A stretch of 64,000 bases of DNA, taken from NCBI RefSeq assembly GCF_014212055.1, contig NZ_JACJVO010000021.1:62001-126000 (forward strand). The letters are read 5' to 3'. The translations under genes were made by a program, and so were the position numbers. This document shows positions 1-9,733 of this stretch, piece by piece. Positions within the stretch are counted from its first letter, which is position 1. Each line of letters opens with the position of its first letter. The stretch is from Cohnella zeiphila (GTDB lineage Bacteria > Bacillota > Bacilli > Paenibacillales > Paenibacillaceae). The notes beneath the pieces are model-generated. The model saw only the letters and a program-made list of their open reading frames with translations. It had not been told where the DNA came from and did no database searches.

Positions 1-1
1 T

Positions 2-790
2 CAGACGCTGGAGCTGGAGCGGGAGCTGCTCGGCCTGTACTTGTCCGGCCATCCGCTGGACGAATTCGACGAGCTGCGGGAACGGCTCGGCCTCGACCGG
101 CTCGTCGACATGGCGGACATGGCGGACGGCGCCGCCGTGCTGACGGCGGGCATGGTCGCCTCGGTCAAGCCGATCGTGACGAAGAAGGGCGAGGCGATGG
201 CGTTCCTCGAGCTGGAAGACCGCATCATGAGCGCCGAGATCGTCGTCTTTCCTTCCGTCTGGAAGACGGCCTCTTCCGTGGCGGGCAAGGGCGAGCTCGT
301 CCTGGTGCGGGCGAAGGTGCAGCACGGGGACGAGGACTTCAAGCTGCTCGCGGACGGCATCGTGCCGCTCACCGCGCCGGATCTGCCCGCGCAGGCGGAG
401 CGCCTGCGCCGCATGGGCGGCGGGCGCCAGGGCGGCTCGGGCGGCCCGCCCGGGCCGCGGGGCGAAGGACGCCAGGCGGCACAGCCGGCACGAGCGCCGC
501 AGGAGCCGCCGCCGCGGCCGAACGGGCGCCCGGCACAGCCGCAGCCGCAACCGAATGAACCGCTGCAGCGCGTCTACATCCGCATCGGCGCGGACAGGGA
601 GCGGCCTAGCGTGCTGGAGAGCCTGAAGCGGCTGCTCGCCGTACATTCCGGTCCGCTCCCGACGCTGCTCTATTACGAGGCCAAGCGCCGCACCGTCGAG
701 CTTTCCGCCTCTCTGCGCGTGGAGCCTTCGTCCGAGCTGATCTTCCAGATCGAGCAGCTGCTCGGCGCCGGAAGCGTCCGCGTCAAATAA
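2..790 (+). CDS. dnaE: DNA polymerase III alpha subunit (DnaE), C-terminal part
   Basis: Only the C-terminal 262 residues are in the window; the reading frame is open from base 2 and the start lies upstream. The first residues ([12 protein letters not shown]) are typical of the DnaE region just before the OB fold. An OB-fold nucleic-acid-binding domain follows ([14 protein letters not shown]...), then a Gly/Pro/Arg-rich linker of about 55 residues, then a small C-terminal alpha/beta domain. DnaE-type polymerases act in chromosome replication; in Firmicutes DnaE extends primers before handing over to PolC. The Pro/Gly/Arg linker is unusually long and low in complexity. A strong terminator follows at once. 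Confidence 0.9.
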   Translation, partial: QTLELERELLGLYLSGHPLDEFDELRERLGLDRLVDMADMADGAAVLTAGMVASVKPIVTKKGEAMAFLELEDRIMSAEIVVFPSVWKTASSVAGKGELVLVRAKVQHGDEDFKLLADGIVPLTAPDLPAQAERLRRMGGGRQGGSGGPPGPRGEGRQAAQPARAPQEPPPRPNGRPAQPQPQPNEPLQRVYIRIGADRERPSVLESLKRLLAVHSGPLPTLLYYEAKRRTVELSASLRVEPSSELIFQIEQLLGAGSVRVK

Positions 791-792
791 TG

Positions 793-835
793 GATAAAGC
801 GAGCCGCCGTCCCGACCGGGATGGCGGCTCTTTAT
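793..835 (+). terminator. Rho-independent terminator after dnaE
   Basis: A long inverted repeat starts right after the dnaE stop: ATAAAG-c-GAGCCGCC pairs with GGCGGCTC-TTTAT, with an inner TCCCG/CGGGA stem. The distal arm ends in a T-rich stretch. Confidence 0.75.
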
Positions 836-896
836 CCGTAAAGATGGCACAAGTTCCCGGAGTCCCCGCAAAGTACTTGAGCAAGCTTCGAAGCCC

Positions 897-920
897 AGCC
901 CCGCTTTGCGGGGTTGTTTT
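897..920 (+). terminator. Short hairpin with T-tract
   Basis: CCCCGC-ttt-GCGGGG followed by TTGTTTT. It may be a second terminator insulating the AraC gene downstream. A near-identical hairpin (CCCGC-ttt-GCGGG) follows ppk at 18529. Confidence 0.45.
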
Positions 921-973
921 ACATTCCCGGGCTTGCTCCGTTCCCGTTTCCGTTCCCCTCAGGCAACACTACG

Positions 974-991
974 ATAACACACGACTGTTAT
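974..991. promoter_or_regulatory. Inverted repeat upstream of the AraC gene
   Basis: ATAACA-N6-TGTTAT is a perfect 6-bp dyad about 42 bp before the start of the 745-residue regulator gene. Its position fits an operator, but the cognate protein is unknown. Confidence 0.3.
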
Positions 992-1032
992 GCTGATAGA
1001 AACAGTTTCGCGCGCCGAAAGAAGAGGGGAAT

Positions 1033-3270
1033 ATGGAAAATCAAAAATGGTATCGTCGTCTTCACTTAACCTATCTGATCATTCTGCTCGTCTCCGGAGC
1101 CGTCATCGCCTCCATCGTGTTCAACGTCGTGTACGGGAACCTCGTTCAGGAGAACGAGAAGGCAAGCCGCGCCTACACGCAGCGCGTCGCGGACAGCGTG
1201 GCGTCCTCGCTCAAAAATATCGAGCTGACGCTGGCCGCCCGGCTCGTCGGCAACGAAGCGGTCGACGACTTCTTCAACGGCGGCTCCGCGGATCCGCAGC
1301 TGGCCGAGTACAAGGCGTCGCTCGAAATCTCCGACATCCGCAACAACCCCATGATCTACTCGGCGTACTTTTATCGCTACAAGGACGGGAAGGTGCTGAC
1401 GGGAGGCTATGCCGCCAAGCTGGACGATTTCTCGGACAAGCCGTTCGTTCTCGGCGCTTCGCGATCGCCGGGCGCGCGCTGGTCGCCGGTTCGCGGCTAT
1501 ACCGAGTATCCGCTGATCGACCCGCCCGAGCGCGTCGTCTCCATCGTCAAAAAAAGGTCCGGCAACGAAGGCCTCGTCGTGCTGAACGTCAAAGCCGACC
1601 GGCTGCTGTCCGCGGCGGGCGCCCTCCGAAGCGATCCGCGCTTTCGGCTCGCCATATCGGACGGCACGGGACAGACGATCTATTCGGCCGGCGGCTCCTC
1701 CGGATCGAAGCGGTTGGCCGAGCTGACCAACGATTATACGGGCTGGCGGTACGAAGGCGGGATGGCCGAAGTCGGCCTGTTCGAGGAGGCCGTCCTGCGC
1801 TCGCTGATGCCCCTTGCGATCGTCTTTCTCTCTCTCGCCGCCATCTATGCCTGCATGGCCTATATCGCCCGGAGGAACTTGCGGCCTCTGGAAAAGATCG
1901 TTCGCCAGTTTACGTCCTCTCACCAGGAGGCCAGAACGGAGGCGGCCGGCGGCGGCTTGCGGACGGTCGAACGGGCGGTCGACGCGATGCTGGACCGGGT
2001 GAGCCGGGCGGATCGGCAGCAGGCCGAGAACGTGAGGATCAAGCGCAAGCAGTTCTTTTTCGACCTGATGGAGGAAGAGGAGGAGGGGCTGTCCGCCCCG
2101 GATTGGCGCGAGTACGCCAAGCTGTTCGGGCTGGGCGGAGAGCGCTGCGCGCTGACGATCGCCATCCTGGAGATCGACAGATACGTTCCGCTGCTGCGCC
2201 GCGACCGGGAGGCGCTGCTGGATTCGAAGCGCCGGCTCGGCGAAGCGGCCGCCAGGCTGCAGAACGGCGGAGCGGGCGTCGTCGCCCTGGATTGGATATC
2301 CGGCGACCGTTTGGCCCTGCTCCTGAAGGCCGAGCTCGCCTCGGATCTCGTCGTGGCGGCGTCCGAGCATCTGTTGAACGAGCTGCTGGAGCGTGCCGAG
2401 CGGGAGCTTGCCTTTACCGTGACGGTCGGGCTCGGCACGGTTGCGGGCTCTTTGGCCGAAGCCGCGATGTCATTCCGCGAGGCTCTGTCCGCCCTGCAAT
2501 ACAAAATGACGGCGGGAAACAACCGGATGATCGTCTATCGCGAAATCAGGGACATGGAAACGGGCATCGATTCGCGCTATTTCAAATGGCTGGAAGATCT
2601 GATTCACCACTTCCGAATTCCCGTGACGGAATGGAAAAGCGACTTCGCCAAAATTTTCGACCATCTGGAAGATCGCGTGCTGAAGAACGAGGAAATGCAG
2701 CTGCTGCTGAACTATTTTACGCACCGGTTCGCGCGGGAAATGGAAGAGATCTCGCCGGAGATCAGCGGCTACTGGCATGCCGTCACCTTTCCCCTCATGA
2801 CCGGCGCGCTCCGCGAGACGGGGGCGGTCGCGGAGATCCGCCCGCTCTACGAAGCGCTGATCGAGGAGCTGTACGGCAAATACGCCGCCATGCTCGAGAG
2901 CGGCGACGGCAACCGCGTCGTGTACGAGGCGAGAAAATATATCGAAGAGGAGTACGCCAATCCCGATCTGTCCTTGAGCCATCTCAGCGACCGGTTCGGC
3001 ATCAACGGCAAATATCTCAGCCAATTGTTCAAGGACGAGTTCGGCGTCAAGTTCGTCGATTTTCTGATCGGCCTGCGCATTTCCCAATCGCAGAAGCTGC
3101 TGCGCGACACGGAGCTTTCGGTCAATGAAATTTCCAGACGCGTCGGTTACGAGCATGCCATCTCCTTCGGCCGGGTCTTCAAGAAATCGGTGGGCGTCTC
3201 TCCCGGCGACTACCGCAAGGCGATGCGGCCCGCGGGAGACATCCGAAGCGGGGCGGAGAAGCCCGTATGA
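1033..3270 (+). CDS. Membrane-anchored AraC-family transcriptional regulator
   Basis: A 745-residue regulator. An N-terminal transmembrane helix (about residues 14-36) is followed by an extracytoplasmic sensing region of roughly 220 residues. A second helix (about 255-282) leads to a cytoplasmic linker and a C-terminal double helix-turn-helix AraC domain (about 640-735, with the typical VGYEHAISFGRVFKKSVGVSPGDYRK pattern). This layout is common in Paenibacillaceae regulators that sit beside sugar ABC transporters and sense an external sugar. The start is ATG after AGAGGGG. It lies directly upstream of the binding-protein and permease genes, which are its likely targets. The sugar cannot be deduced. 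Confidence 0.85.
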   Translation: MENQKWYRRLHLTYLIILLVSGAVIASIVFNVVYGNLVQENEKASRAYTQRVADSVASSLKNIELTLAARLVGNEAVDDFFNGGSADPQLAEYKASLEISDIRNNPMIYSAYFYRYKDGKVLTGGYAAKLDDFSDKPFVLGASRSPGARWSPVRGYTEYPLIDPPERVVSIVKKRSGNEGLVVLNVKADRLLSAAGALRSDPRFRLAISDGTGQTIYSAGGSSGSKRLAELTNDYTGWRYEGGMAEVGLFEEAVLRSLMPLAIVFLSLAAIYACMAYIARRNLRPLEKIVRQFTSSHQEARTEAAGGGLRTVERAVDAMLDRVSRADRQQAENVRIKRKQFFFDLMEEEEEGLSAPDWREYAKLFGLGGERCALTIAILEIDRYVPLLRRDREALLDSKRRLGEAAARLQNGGAGVVALDWISGDRLALLLKAELASDLVVAASEHLLNELLERAERELAFTVTVGLGTVAGSLAEAAMSFREALSALQYKMTAGNNRMIVYREIRDMETGIDSRYFKWLEDLIHHFRIPVTEWKSDFAKIFDHLEDRVLKNEEMQLLLNYFTHRFAREMEEISPEISGYWHAVTFPLMTGALRETGAVAEIRPLYEALIEELYGKYAAMLESGDGNRVVYEARKYIEEEYANPDLSLSHLSDRFGINGKYLSQLFKDEFGVKFVDFLIGLRISQSQKLLRDTELSVNEISRRVGYEHAISFGRVFKKSVGVSPGDYRKAMRPAGDIRSGAEKPV

Positions 3271-3472
3271 CCGCGGCGCCCCCGTAATCCGACATTTCGT
3301 CTATTCGCCGAAAATGGTTTATCCTGCCGGAAAACTCCCGCCTTCCGTACCGTCTGCCTTTTCGTTTGCGCCGCGGAAACGTGTAAATTGCCGCGTTCCC
3401 GCGACAACCGCTATAACGGAGTTGCAGGCCGATCGGCGGCCTCAAAAATCGATTGCGAGGTGTTTGGAGTTT

Positions 3473-5071
3473 ATGGGACGGAAGGCGAAAGCGAAAGGTA
3501 CGATCGCGGCGGCGGCCCTGGCGGGCATGCTGCTGGCGGGATGCTCGTCCTCGGGCGGCGATGCCTCAAGCGGCGCGGCTTCCCAAGCGGCGGGTTCTCC
3601 TGCCAAGGGAGAGCAGGTCACGCTGAAGGTCGGCGTCTTCGACAGAGGCAACTCCCCCGCAGGCTACACGGCGACGGACAATTATTGGACCCAGTATGTG
3701 CAGGAGCATTTCGGCGATCCGAACAACATCAAGGTGGAGTTCGTGCCGATTCCCCGTACGGACGCGACCGACAAGGTCAACGTCATGATGTCGAGCGGGG
3801 ACGCCCCGGACATCGTATTCGCCAACACGAACCCGCTAACCTCCTACGGCTACGCCAAGGACGGCGGCCTGATGCAGCTCGGCCAGCTCATCGACCAATA
3901 CGGCCCGAACCTCAAAACCTATCTTGGGCCCGCGCTCGAGCGCGGCAAATTCGACGGCGTTCAGTACGCGATTCCCGGGCGGCGCGTCAACACGGGGAAA
4001 TACGAGAACTTGATCCGCAAAGACTGGCTGGACAAGCTAAACCTGCCCATGCCGCAGACGACCGAGGAAGTATACGAGACGCTCAAAGCTTTCAAAGAGA
4101 AGGATCCCGGGCAGACCGGCGGCAAGGCGATTCCGCTCGGCTTCTCGCTCACGGCGGCGTCCATCGAGCCGATCGTCTGGTCCTTTATCCAGGACGGGCT
4201 GACGGACGAGCAGCGCTACACGCTCTCGGAGAACCTCGGCTATCCGGTGCTGCTTCCCGGACACAAGGAAGCGGTCCAATTTCTGAACAAGCTGTACAAC
4301 GAAGGGCTCATGAGCCCGGATTTCTCGCTGGATAAGGACGAGAAGCAGTTGTTCCAGGACGTCATGACGGGGAAGGTCGGCATGTACAGCGACAACCTCG
4401 GCAACGCCTACAACGACACGCCGGGCATCGCCAAGGTGCTGACGCAGAACGTGGCGGGCGCCCAGCTGGTTCCGGTCGATCCGTACACGAACAACGCGGG
4501 CAAGCACCTCAAGCCCGAGTACGATCCGACGGGGTTCTACCTGATGATCCCGGCATCGAGCAAGCGCGGGGCCGAAGCGATCAAATATTTGGACTGGATG
4601 GCGCAGCCCGACGTGCTGAACACGATTCTGAACGGCATCGAAGGCGAGGATTACAAGCTGGTGGACGGCTTGCCCCAGCGCATCGCTTCCGAAGAGACCA
4701 CCAAGCGGATGTACAACGCCGGAGACATTGCGATGATTACGCAAGGACAGGACTTCGGCAGCGACGAGAAAAACTGGGAAGCGGCGGCGGCTTCCGTGCC
4801 CGAGCCGTTCCGGAAGGATGTGGTCGACGCCTACAAGATGTCGATGACGGACACGATCAATTACGCCAACTTTACGACGCCGATCGAGGCGGAGAACAAG
4901 TACATTCCGGCACTGCAGGATAAGTACAACGAGTTGATCGTGAAAAGCATCATGGCGAAGCCGCAAGACTTCGACAAGACGTATGACGGCTTGATGAAAG
5001 ATTACATGGCGAGCGGCGGAGACGCGATCGAGAAGGAACGCAAGGAAGCGTACAAGGCGATGGCCCAATGA
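3473..5071 (+). CDS. Extracellular sugar-binding lipoprotein of an ABC transporter
   Basis: 532 residues with a lipoprotein signal peptide: positive N-terminus, hydrophobic stretch, lipobox LLAGC with Cys24 as the lipidated residue. The mature part has the features of the large family-1 solute-binding proteins of the LplA type (GVFDRGN..., MMSSGDAPDIVFANTNP). An upstream in-frame extension is open, but the start at 3473 is chosen because the signal peptide begins there. The stop overlaps the next start (ATGA), so it is translationally coupled to the permease gene. It should deliver an oligosaccharide or polysaccharide fragment to the two permeases. Confidence 0.9.
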   Translation: MGRKAKAKGTIAAAALAGMLLAGCSSSGGDASSGAASQAAGSPAKGEQVTLKVGVFDRGNSPAGYTATDNYWTQYVQEHFGDPNNIKVEFVPIPRTDATDKVNVMMSSGDAPDIVFANTNPLTSYGYAKDGGLMQLGQLIDQYGPNLKTYLGPALERGKFDGVQYAIPGRRVNTGKYENLIRKDWLDKLNLPMPQTTEEVYETLKAFKEKDPGQTGGKAIPLGFSLTAASIEPIVWSFIQDGLTDEQRYTLSENLGYPVLLPGHKEAVQFLNKLYNEGLMSPDFSLDKDEKQLFQDVMTGKVGMYSDNLGNAYNDTPGIAKVLTQNVAGAQLVPVDPYTNNAGKHLKPEYDPTGFYLMIPASSKRGAEAIKYLDWMAQPDVLNTILNGIEGEDYKLVDGLPQRIASEETTKRMYNAGDIAMITQGQDFGSDEKNWEAAAASVPEPFRKDVVDAYKMSMTDTINYANFTTPIEAENKYIPALQDKYNELIVKSIMAKPQDFDKTYDGLMKDYMASGGDAIEKERKEAYKAMAQ

Positions 5072-5970
5072 GCAAGCTGGCGTATTACCGCCGCAACTGG
5101 CAGCTTTACGCGCTGCTCGTCCTGCCGCTCGCATACTTTGCGATCTTCAAGTACGGTCCGATGTACGGCATCGTCATCGCTTTCCAGGATTTCAACCTGT
5201 TCAAGGGCGTGGCCGGCAGCGACTGGGTCGGGCTCGACGTCTTCCGGGAAGTGTTCGGCATGAGCTCCTTCTACAAAGCGCTCCGCAATACGTTCCTGCT
5301 GAACCTGCTCGACCTGGCCGTCTCTTTTCCGGCACCTATCGTGCTTGCGCTGCTGCTGAACGAGCTGAGGGGCAAGCGATTCAAGAAGTTCGCGCAGACG
5401 ACGCTGTACTTGCCCCACTTCCTGTCCTGGGTCATCATCGGGGGCATCATGTACCAGGTGTTCGCGACGAATACGGGCATCGTCAACTTGCTGCTCGGGC
5501 GCCTCGGCATGGCTCCGATCCCGTTTTTGACGGACAAGTACGACTGGCTTCTGACCTATCTGGCCGTCGGCGTCTGGCAGAGCGCCGGCTGGGGCACGAT
5601 CATCTACCTGGCCGCGATCGCGGGCATCAACAAGGAGCTGCATGAAGCGGCCGCCGTCGACGGCGCGGGGCGGCTGCGCCGAATGCGGTCGGTGACGCTG
5701 CCGGGCATCCGGTCCACGATCGTCGTCCTGCTCGTGCTGAAGATCGGGGAGATCGTTCAGATCGGCTTCGACCGGCCGTACGTGCTCGGCAACGTCAGCG
5801 TCAACGACTTTTCGGAAGTCATCAGCACCTTCGTTTACAAGACGGGCATTCAAACGGCCGATTTTTCCACGGCGACCGCCGTCGGACTGTTTCAGGCCGT
5901 CGTCGGCATCGCGCTGCTGCTCGCATCGAATTACGCGGCCAAAAAAATCGACGGACACGGGGTCGTATAA
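5068..5970 (+). CDS. Sugar ABC transporter permease, LplB type
   Basis: 300 residues, six predicted membrane segments, CUT1-type inner-membrane permease. The cytoplasmic coupling loop has the EAA motif (HEAAAVDGAGRLRRMRSVTLPGI). Its start overlaps the stop of the binding-protein gene by 4 bp and the second permease begins 2 bp after its stop, so the three genes form one operon. No ATPase gene is present; in this family a shared MsmX-like ATPase encoded elsewhere usually energises transport. Confidence 0.9.
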   Translation: MSKLAYYRRNWQLYALLVLPLAYFAIFKYGPMYGIVIAFQDFNLFKGVAGSDWVGLDVFREVFGMSSFYKALRNTFLLNLLDLAVSFPAPIVLALLLNELRGKRFKKFAQTTLYLPHFLSWVIIGGIMYQVFATNTGIVNLLLGRLGMAPIPFLTDKYDWLLTYLAVGVWQSAGWGTIIYLAAIAGINKELHEAAAVDGAGRLRRMRSVTLPGIRSTIVVLLVLKIGEIVQIGFDRPYVLGNVSVNDFSEVISTFVYKTGIQTADFSTATAVGLFQAVVGIALLLASNYAAKKIDGHGVV

Positions 5971-5971
5971 G

Positions 5972-6862
5972 ATGGATACCCTCACGAAAAGAACGGCGCG
6001 CCGAAGCGGAATCCAGGCGTTCGAACGGGTCAACGTCTGCCTGATCGCCTTGCTGGCGATTCTGTGTCTCGCCCCGCTTCTTCATATCGCCTCGGTCTCG
6101 CTGAGCGGAAGCCGGGCGATCTTGTCGGGCGAGGTGACGCTTTTCCCGGTCGGCGTCAATTTCGACGCGTACGGGAAAGTGTTTCAAGATGACTCGATGG
6201 TACGAGCCTTGCTGCTGACCGTGCTGCTGACGGCCGTATATACGGGCGCGGCCATGCTGCTGACGATCTTCGCCGCTTATCCGCTCTCGAAGCGGCTGCG
6301 AGGCCGCAGCTTCTTCCTGTTCGTCATCTTGTTCACGATGTTCTTCAGCGGCGGAACGATTCCCGACTATTTGCTCATTCGCAGTCTGCATCTGACCAAC
6401 ACGTTAGGCTCGCTGATTTTGCCGTCGCTGCTCAATCCGTTCTTCCTGATCATTCTCGTCTCGTTTCTCCGGTCGCTTCCGCAGGGGCTGACGGAGGCTG
6501 CGGCGATGGACGGCAGCGGCCATTTCCGGACGCTGGCGAAGATCGTTCTGCCGCTGTCGGCGCCCGCGCTGGCGACGCTCAGTCTGTTTTATGCCGTCGG
6601 CCGGTGGAACGGCTTTATGGACGCTTTGATGTACATCACGAACCCGAAGCTGTATCCGATTCAGCTCAAGCTGTATCAGATCGTCGCGAACAGCATGACG
6701 AACGACCCGCTGTCGATGCAGGGCGACCAGCTCGTCGCGATTATGCCGGAGAGCATCAAAGCGGCCAGCATCATGTTCGCCACGGTGCCGATTCTGATCG
6801 TTTACCCGTGGCTGCAAAAGTATTTTATCTCCGGCGTCATGCTGGGATCGGTCAAGGAGTAG
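5972..6862 (+). CDS. Sugar ABC transporter permease, YtcP type
   Basis: 296 residues, second CUT1 permease (MalG-like), with six hydrophobic helices and the EAA loop (TEAAAMDGSGHFRTLAKIVLPLS). It pairs with the preceding permease to form the channel. The C-terminus GVMLGSVKE is typical of the YtcP group, whose closest partners are LplB-type permeases. Confidence 0.9.
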   Translation: MDTLTKRTARRSGIQAFERVNVCLIALLAILCLAPLLHIASVSLSGSRAILSGEVTLFPVGVNFDAYGKVFQDDSMVRALLLTVLLTAVYTGAAMLLTIFAAYPLSKRLRGRSFFLFVILFTMFFSGGTIPDYLLIRSLHLTNTLGSLILPSLLNPFFLIILVSFLRSLPQGLTEAAAMDGSGHFRTLAKIVLPLSAPALATLSLFYAVGRWNGFMDALMYITNPKLYPIQLKLYQIVANSMTNDPLSMQGDQLVAIMPESIKAASIMFATVPILIVYPWLQKYFISGVMLGSVKE

Positions 6863-6911
6863 GGCGCTTGCGCTTTAACCGCGACAAACCTAGAGAGGAT
6901 GAACTTTTCCT

Positions 6912-7586
6912 ATGAATATCGAATGGATCACCAAGTATGCTCCCTATTTGTATTTTGACAAAAACGAGCCGTTCTTTCCGGTTCGAGTCGGCGTCACGGT
7001 GCTGGAGGAGGCGGGCCCTTCTCCTTCGACCCGCAGAACGTTCCCGTTCAACGACTCGCGTCTTCAAGCCATTATCGAGTATGCGATCTATTGGGATTAC
7101 GACATCCAGCACCTGTACGAGCTGGAGCACGTTTGGGTGTACGTGGGGCATGACGGCGAGGTGCTCGACTGCGAAGCCAGCTTTCACGGCCATTTCTTTA
7201 AAGGGCTGCTGCGCGACCGCGGCAATTTGACGGACGGCACGCACGCGAAGCTGTATTCGCAGCCGGGCAAGCATGCGTTCATGCCGGATCACGAAATGTT
7301 TTACCTGATTCCCGACCTGATGACCGCCACGAACGAGAACGCCGGCAGGCGCGGGCTGCTCGTGACCGGACCGTTCGACGGCGTCTATTCGACCGACGAC
7401 GAGACCGATCGGATCGTCGAGCAATATCTGAAGACGCTGCGCTTCCAACCGAGCATGGAATTCGAAGAGTATCGCATCGATCCGTCCCTTTACGTATCTT
7501 GGGCGGAGCTGCATGCCGAGGTGCCGCTTCGCATCAAGGACAGGCTGGCGGAAATCAGGCAAGCGACGGGAGGGACGGCACGATGA
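6912..7586 (+). CDS. Unrecognised protein in the sugar-transport operon
   Basis: 224 residues, no signal peptide and no membrane helix. I do not recognise the family. The sequence is rich in aromatic and acidic residues (APYLYFDKNEPFFPVRVG near the N-terminus; HVWVYVGHDGEV and ASFHGHFFKG in the middle; GKHAFMPDHEMF later). Several conserved-looking His/Asp/Glu positions could form a metal or catalytic site. It has its own Shine-Dalgarno (GAGAGGATG region), and its stop overlaps the start of the next dehydrogenase (ATGA). It is therefore in the same operon as the transporter and probably acts on the same substrate. Confidence 0.6.
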   Translation: MNIEWITKYAPYLYFDKNEPFFPVRVGVTVLEEAGPSPSTRRTFPFNDSRLQAIIEYAIYWDYDIQHLYELEHVWVYVGHDGEVLDCEASFHGHFFKGLLRDRGNLTDGTHAKLYSQPGKHAFMPDHEMFYLIPDLMTATNENAGRRGLLVTGPFDGVYSTDDETDRIVEQYLKTLRFQPSMEFEEYRIDPSLYVSWAELHAEVPLRIKDRLAEIRQATGGTAR

Positions 7587-8665
7587 GCGATCGCGTTAGA
7601 GTGGGAATGATCGGCTGCGGGTCGATCGCCATGGGCAAGCATCTGCCGAGCCTTGCCAAGCTGGAGCAGGTCGAGCTGTGCGCCTTCAGCGACATGGCGC
7701 CGGAGCGGGCGGGGCAAGCCGCCGAGAAGTTCGGCGCCCCGGGCGCCCGCGTCTATGACGATTATCGCGAGCTGCTGGCCGATCCTTCCATCGACGTCGT
7801 CCACATCTGCACGCCGAACGACAGCCATGCCGAAGTGTCCGTCGCGGCGCTCGAAGCGGGCAAGCACGTCATGTGCGAGAAGCCGATGGCGAAGACGGCG
7901 GCGGACGCGCGCCGCATGGCGGAGACGGCCCGGCGGACGGGCAGGAAGCTGACGATCGGCTACAACAACCGCTTCCGGCCGGACAGCCAGTTCATGAAGC
8001 GGATGTGCGAGAGAGGCGAGCTGGGAGACATTTATTTCGCCAAGGCTCACGCGCTTAGAAGACGCGGGGCGCCGACGTGGGGCGTTTTCCTCGACAAGGA
8101 AAAGCAGGGCGGCGGGCCGCTGATCGACATCGGCTCGCACGCGCTCGATCTGACGCTGTGGCTGATGAACAATTACGAGCCGCGCGTCGTTCTGGGCACG
8201 GCCTACCGGAAGCTCATGCCAGGGAACGGTACGGCGAGCGCCGGCGGTTCCTGGGAAGCCGACCCGCATGCGGTCGAGGATTCCGCGTTCGGCATGATCG
8301 TGATGAAGAACGGCGCGACGCTGATGCTGGAATCGAGCTGGGCGATCAATCTGCTGGATCCGCTGGAAGCCCGTTACACGCTTTGCGGAACCGAAGGCGG
8401 CGCGGACGTGAAGGACACGCTGCGCCTCAACGGGGAGATGCACGGGAGGCTGTTCGCGAATGCGATTCAGTTCGACGGCAAGGGCGCGGACTTCGCCCAA
8501 GGACGCAAGGAGAGCATGCAGGACAAGGAGATCCGGCTGTGGATCGAAGCCGTCCTGAACGATACGGAGCCGGTCGTGACGCCGGAGCAGGCCTGCGTCG
8601 TATCCGAAATCATCGAAGCCGTCTACGAGTCGAACCTTACCGGCAAAGCCATCTACTTCGATTAA
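7583..8665 (+). CDS. Gfo/Idh/MocA-family oxidoreductase
   Basis: 360 residues. An N-terminal Rossmann fold (GMIGCGSIAMGKH) binds NAD(P); the motif CEKPMAKT contains the family's catalytic lysine; the C-terminal alpha/beta domain follows. These enzymes oxidise or reduce sugars and cyclitols such as inositol. The chosen ATG overlaps the preceding stop. It is a close paralogue of the dehydrogenase at 32391 (shared stretches such as GVFLDKEKQGGGPLIDIG), so the two sugar loci probably process related substrates. Confidence 0.9.
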   Translation: MSDRVRVGMIGCGSIAMGKHLPSLAKLEQVELCAFSDMAPERAGQAAEKFGAPGARVYDDYRELLADPSIDVVHICTPNDSHAEVSVAALEAGKHVMCEKPMAKTAADARRMAETARRTGRKLTIGYNNRFRPDSQFMKRMCERGELGDIYFAKAHALRRRGAPTWGVFLDKEKQGGGPLIDIGSHALDLTLWLMNNYEPRVVLGTAYRKLMPGNGTASAGGSWEADPHAVEDSAFGMIVMKNGATLMLESSWAINLLDPLEARYTLCGTEGGADVKDTLRLNGEMHGRLFANAIQFDGKGADFAQGRKESMQDKEIRLWIEAVLNDTEPVVTPEQACVVSEIIEAVYESNLTGKAIYFD

Positions 8666-8689
8666 AGCTAGGGGAAAGGAGACCGGGCC

Positions 8690-9682
8690 ATGATTCGCAT
8701 TGCGATTCTCAGCTATTGGCACGTTCACGCGAAAGATTACGCGCGGCAGGCAGCGCAGCATCCGGATGCCGCCATTACGGCCCTGTGGGACGAAGACCCC
8801 GTACGCGGCCGCGCGCAGGCGGAAGCTCTGGGCGTTCCTTATTACGGCAATCTCGAGGAGCTGCTGGCGAAGCCGGATATCGACGCGGTCATCGTCACGG
8901 CTCCGACGACGATGCACCGCGAGGTTCTCACGGCGGCGGCGGAAGCGGGCAAGCATATTTTCACGGAGAAGGTGCTCGCTCCCACGGTGCGGGAATGCCG
9001 CGAAATCCTGAAAGCCGTCCGCCGCAAGGGCGTCCGATTGATGGTATCCCTGCCCCGGCTGCATGCTCCGTTCGCGCTGGCCGCGAAGGAGGCGATCGGC
9101 CAAGGCAAGCTCGGCGAGCTGACGCTGGTGCGCGCCCGCCTGTCGCACAGAGGAGCGCTCTCGGGAGAACTGCCGGACTATTTCTTCCTGCCGGAGCAGA
9201 CCGCGGGCGGGGCGATGATCGACCTCGGCTGCCATCCGATGGTAGTAACCCGCCTGCTGCTCGGCATGCCCGAGAGCGTCAGCGCCTCCTACGGCTATAT
9301 CACCGGACGAGACGTCGAGGACAATGCGGCGGCGGTGCTGCGTTATCCCGGCGGGGCGCTCGGGATCGTCGAGGCCGGCTTTGCGAGCCGCTCCCCGTTC
9401 CTGCTCGAAGCGCACGGAACGGAAGGAAGCTTGACGTTTTCCGCGCACAGCCGCAAAATGATCGTCGCCGGCACGGCGAGCGGTGCCGGGACGCTGGAAG
9501 AGTGGCCGCTTCCCGATGCTCCGCCTTCGCCGATGGATCAGTGGCTGAGCGAGATTCGAAGCGGAACGTCCGACGACCGCAATGCCGGGTTCGCCCTCGA
9601 TCTCACGCAGCTCATGGAAGCCGCGAACCTGTCGGCGCGGGCGGACCGTGCCGTTCGGCTGAGCGAGATTGGCGAAGCCTAA
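8690..9682 (+). CDS. Gfo/Idh/MocA-family oxidoreductase (second)
   Basis: 330 residues, preceded by GGGGAAAGGAG. The Rossmann N-terminus is less canonical (IAILSYWHVHAKDYARQ in place of a Gly-rich GxGxxG loop). The family lysine is present in FTEKVLAP. It is only distantly related to its upstream neighbour. It ends the operon in front of a strong terminator. The odd dinucleotide-binding loop suggests altered cofactor handling, as in some inositol/scyllo-inosose-type members. Confidence 0.8.
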   Translation: MIRIAILSYWHVHAKDYARQAAQHPDAAITALWDEDPVRGRAQAEALGVPYYGNLEELLAKPDIDAVIVTAPTTMHREVLTAAAEAGKHIFTEKVLAPTVRECREILKAVRRKGVRLMVSLPRLHAPFALAAKEAIGQGKLGELTLVRARLSHRGALSGELPDYFFLPEQTAGGAMIDLGCHPMVVTRLLLGMPESVSASYGYITGRDVEDNAAAVLRYPGGALGIVEAGFASRSPFLLEAHGTEGSLTFSAHSRKMIVAGTASGAGTLEEWPLPDAPPSPMDQWLSEIRSGTSDDRNAGFALDLTQLMEAANLSARADRAVRLSEIGEA

Positions 9683-9691
9683 CGGCCGCGC

Positions 9692-9733
9692 AAGGACCTC
9701 TTTCCCGTTTGAAGGCGGGAGGAGGTCCTTTTT
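9692..9733 (+). terminator. Terminator closing the sugar-transport operon
   Basis: AAGGACCTC-(inner TTTCCCG/CGGGAGG)-AGGTCCTT followed by TTT. A long GC-rich stem 10 bp after the stop. Confidence 0.85.

Noticed and set aside
918-1000. TTTACA upstream of the AraC gene as a Pho promoter
   Set aside because: Only one hexamer fits. The positions 11, 22 and 33 bp later show no PhoP-like box and no -10 lies at the fixed distance.
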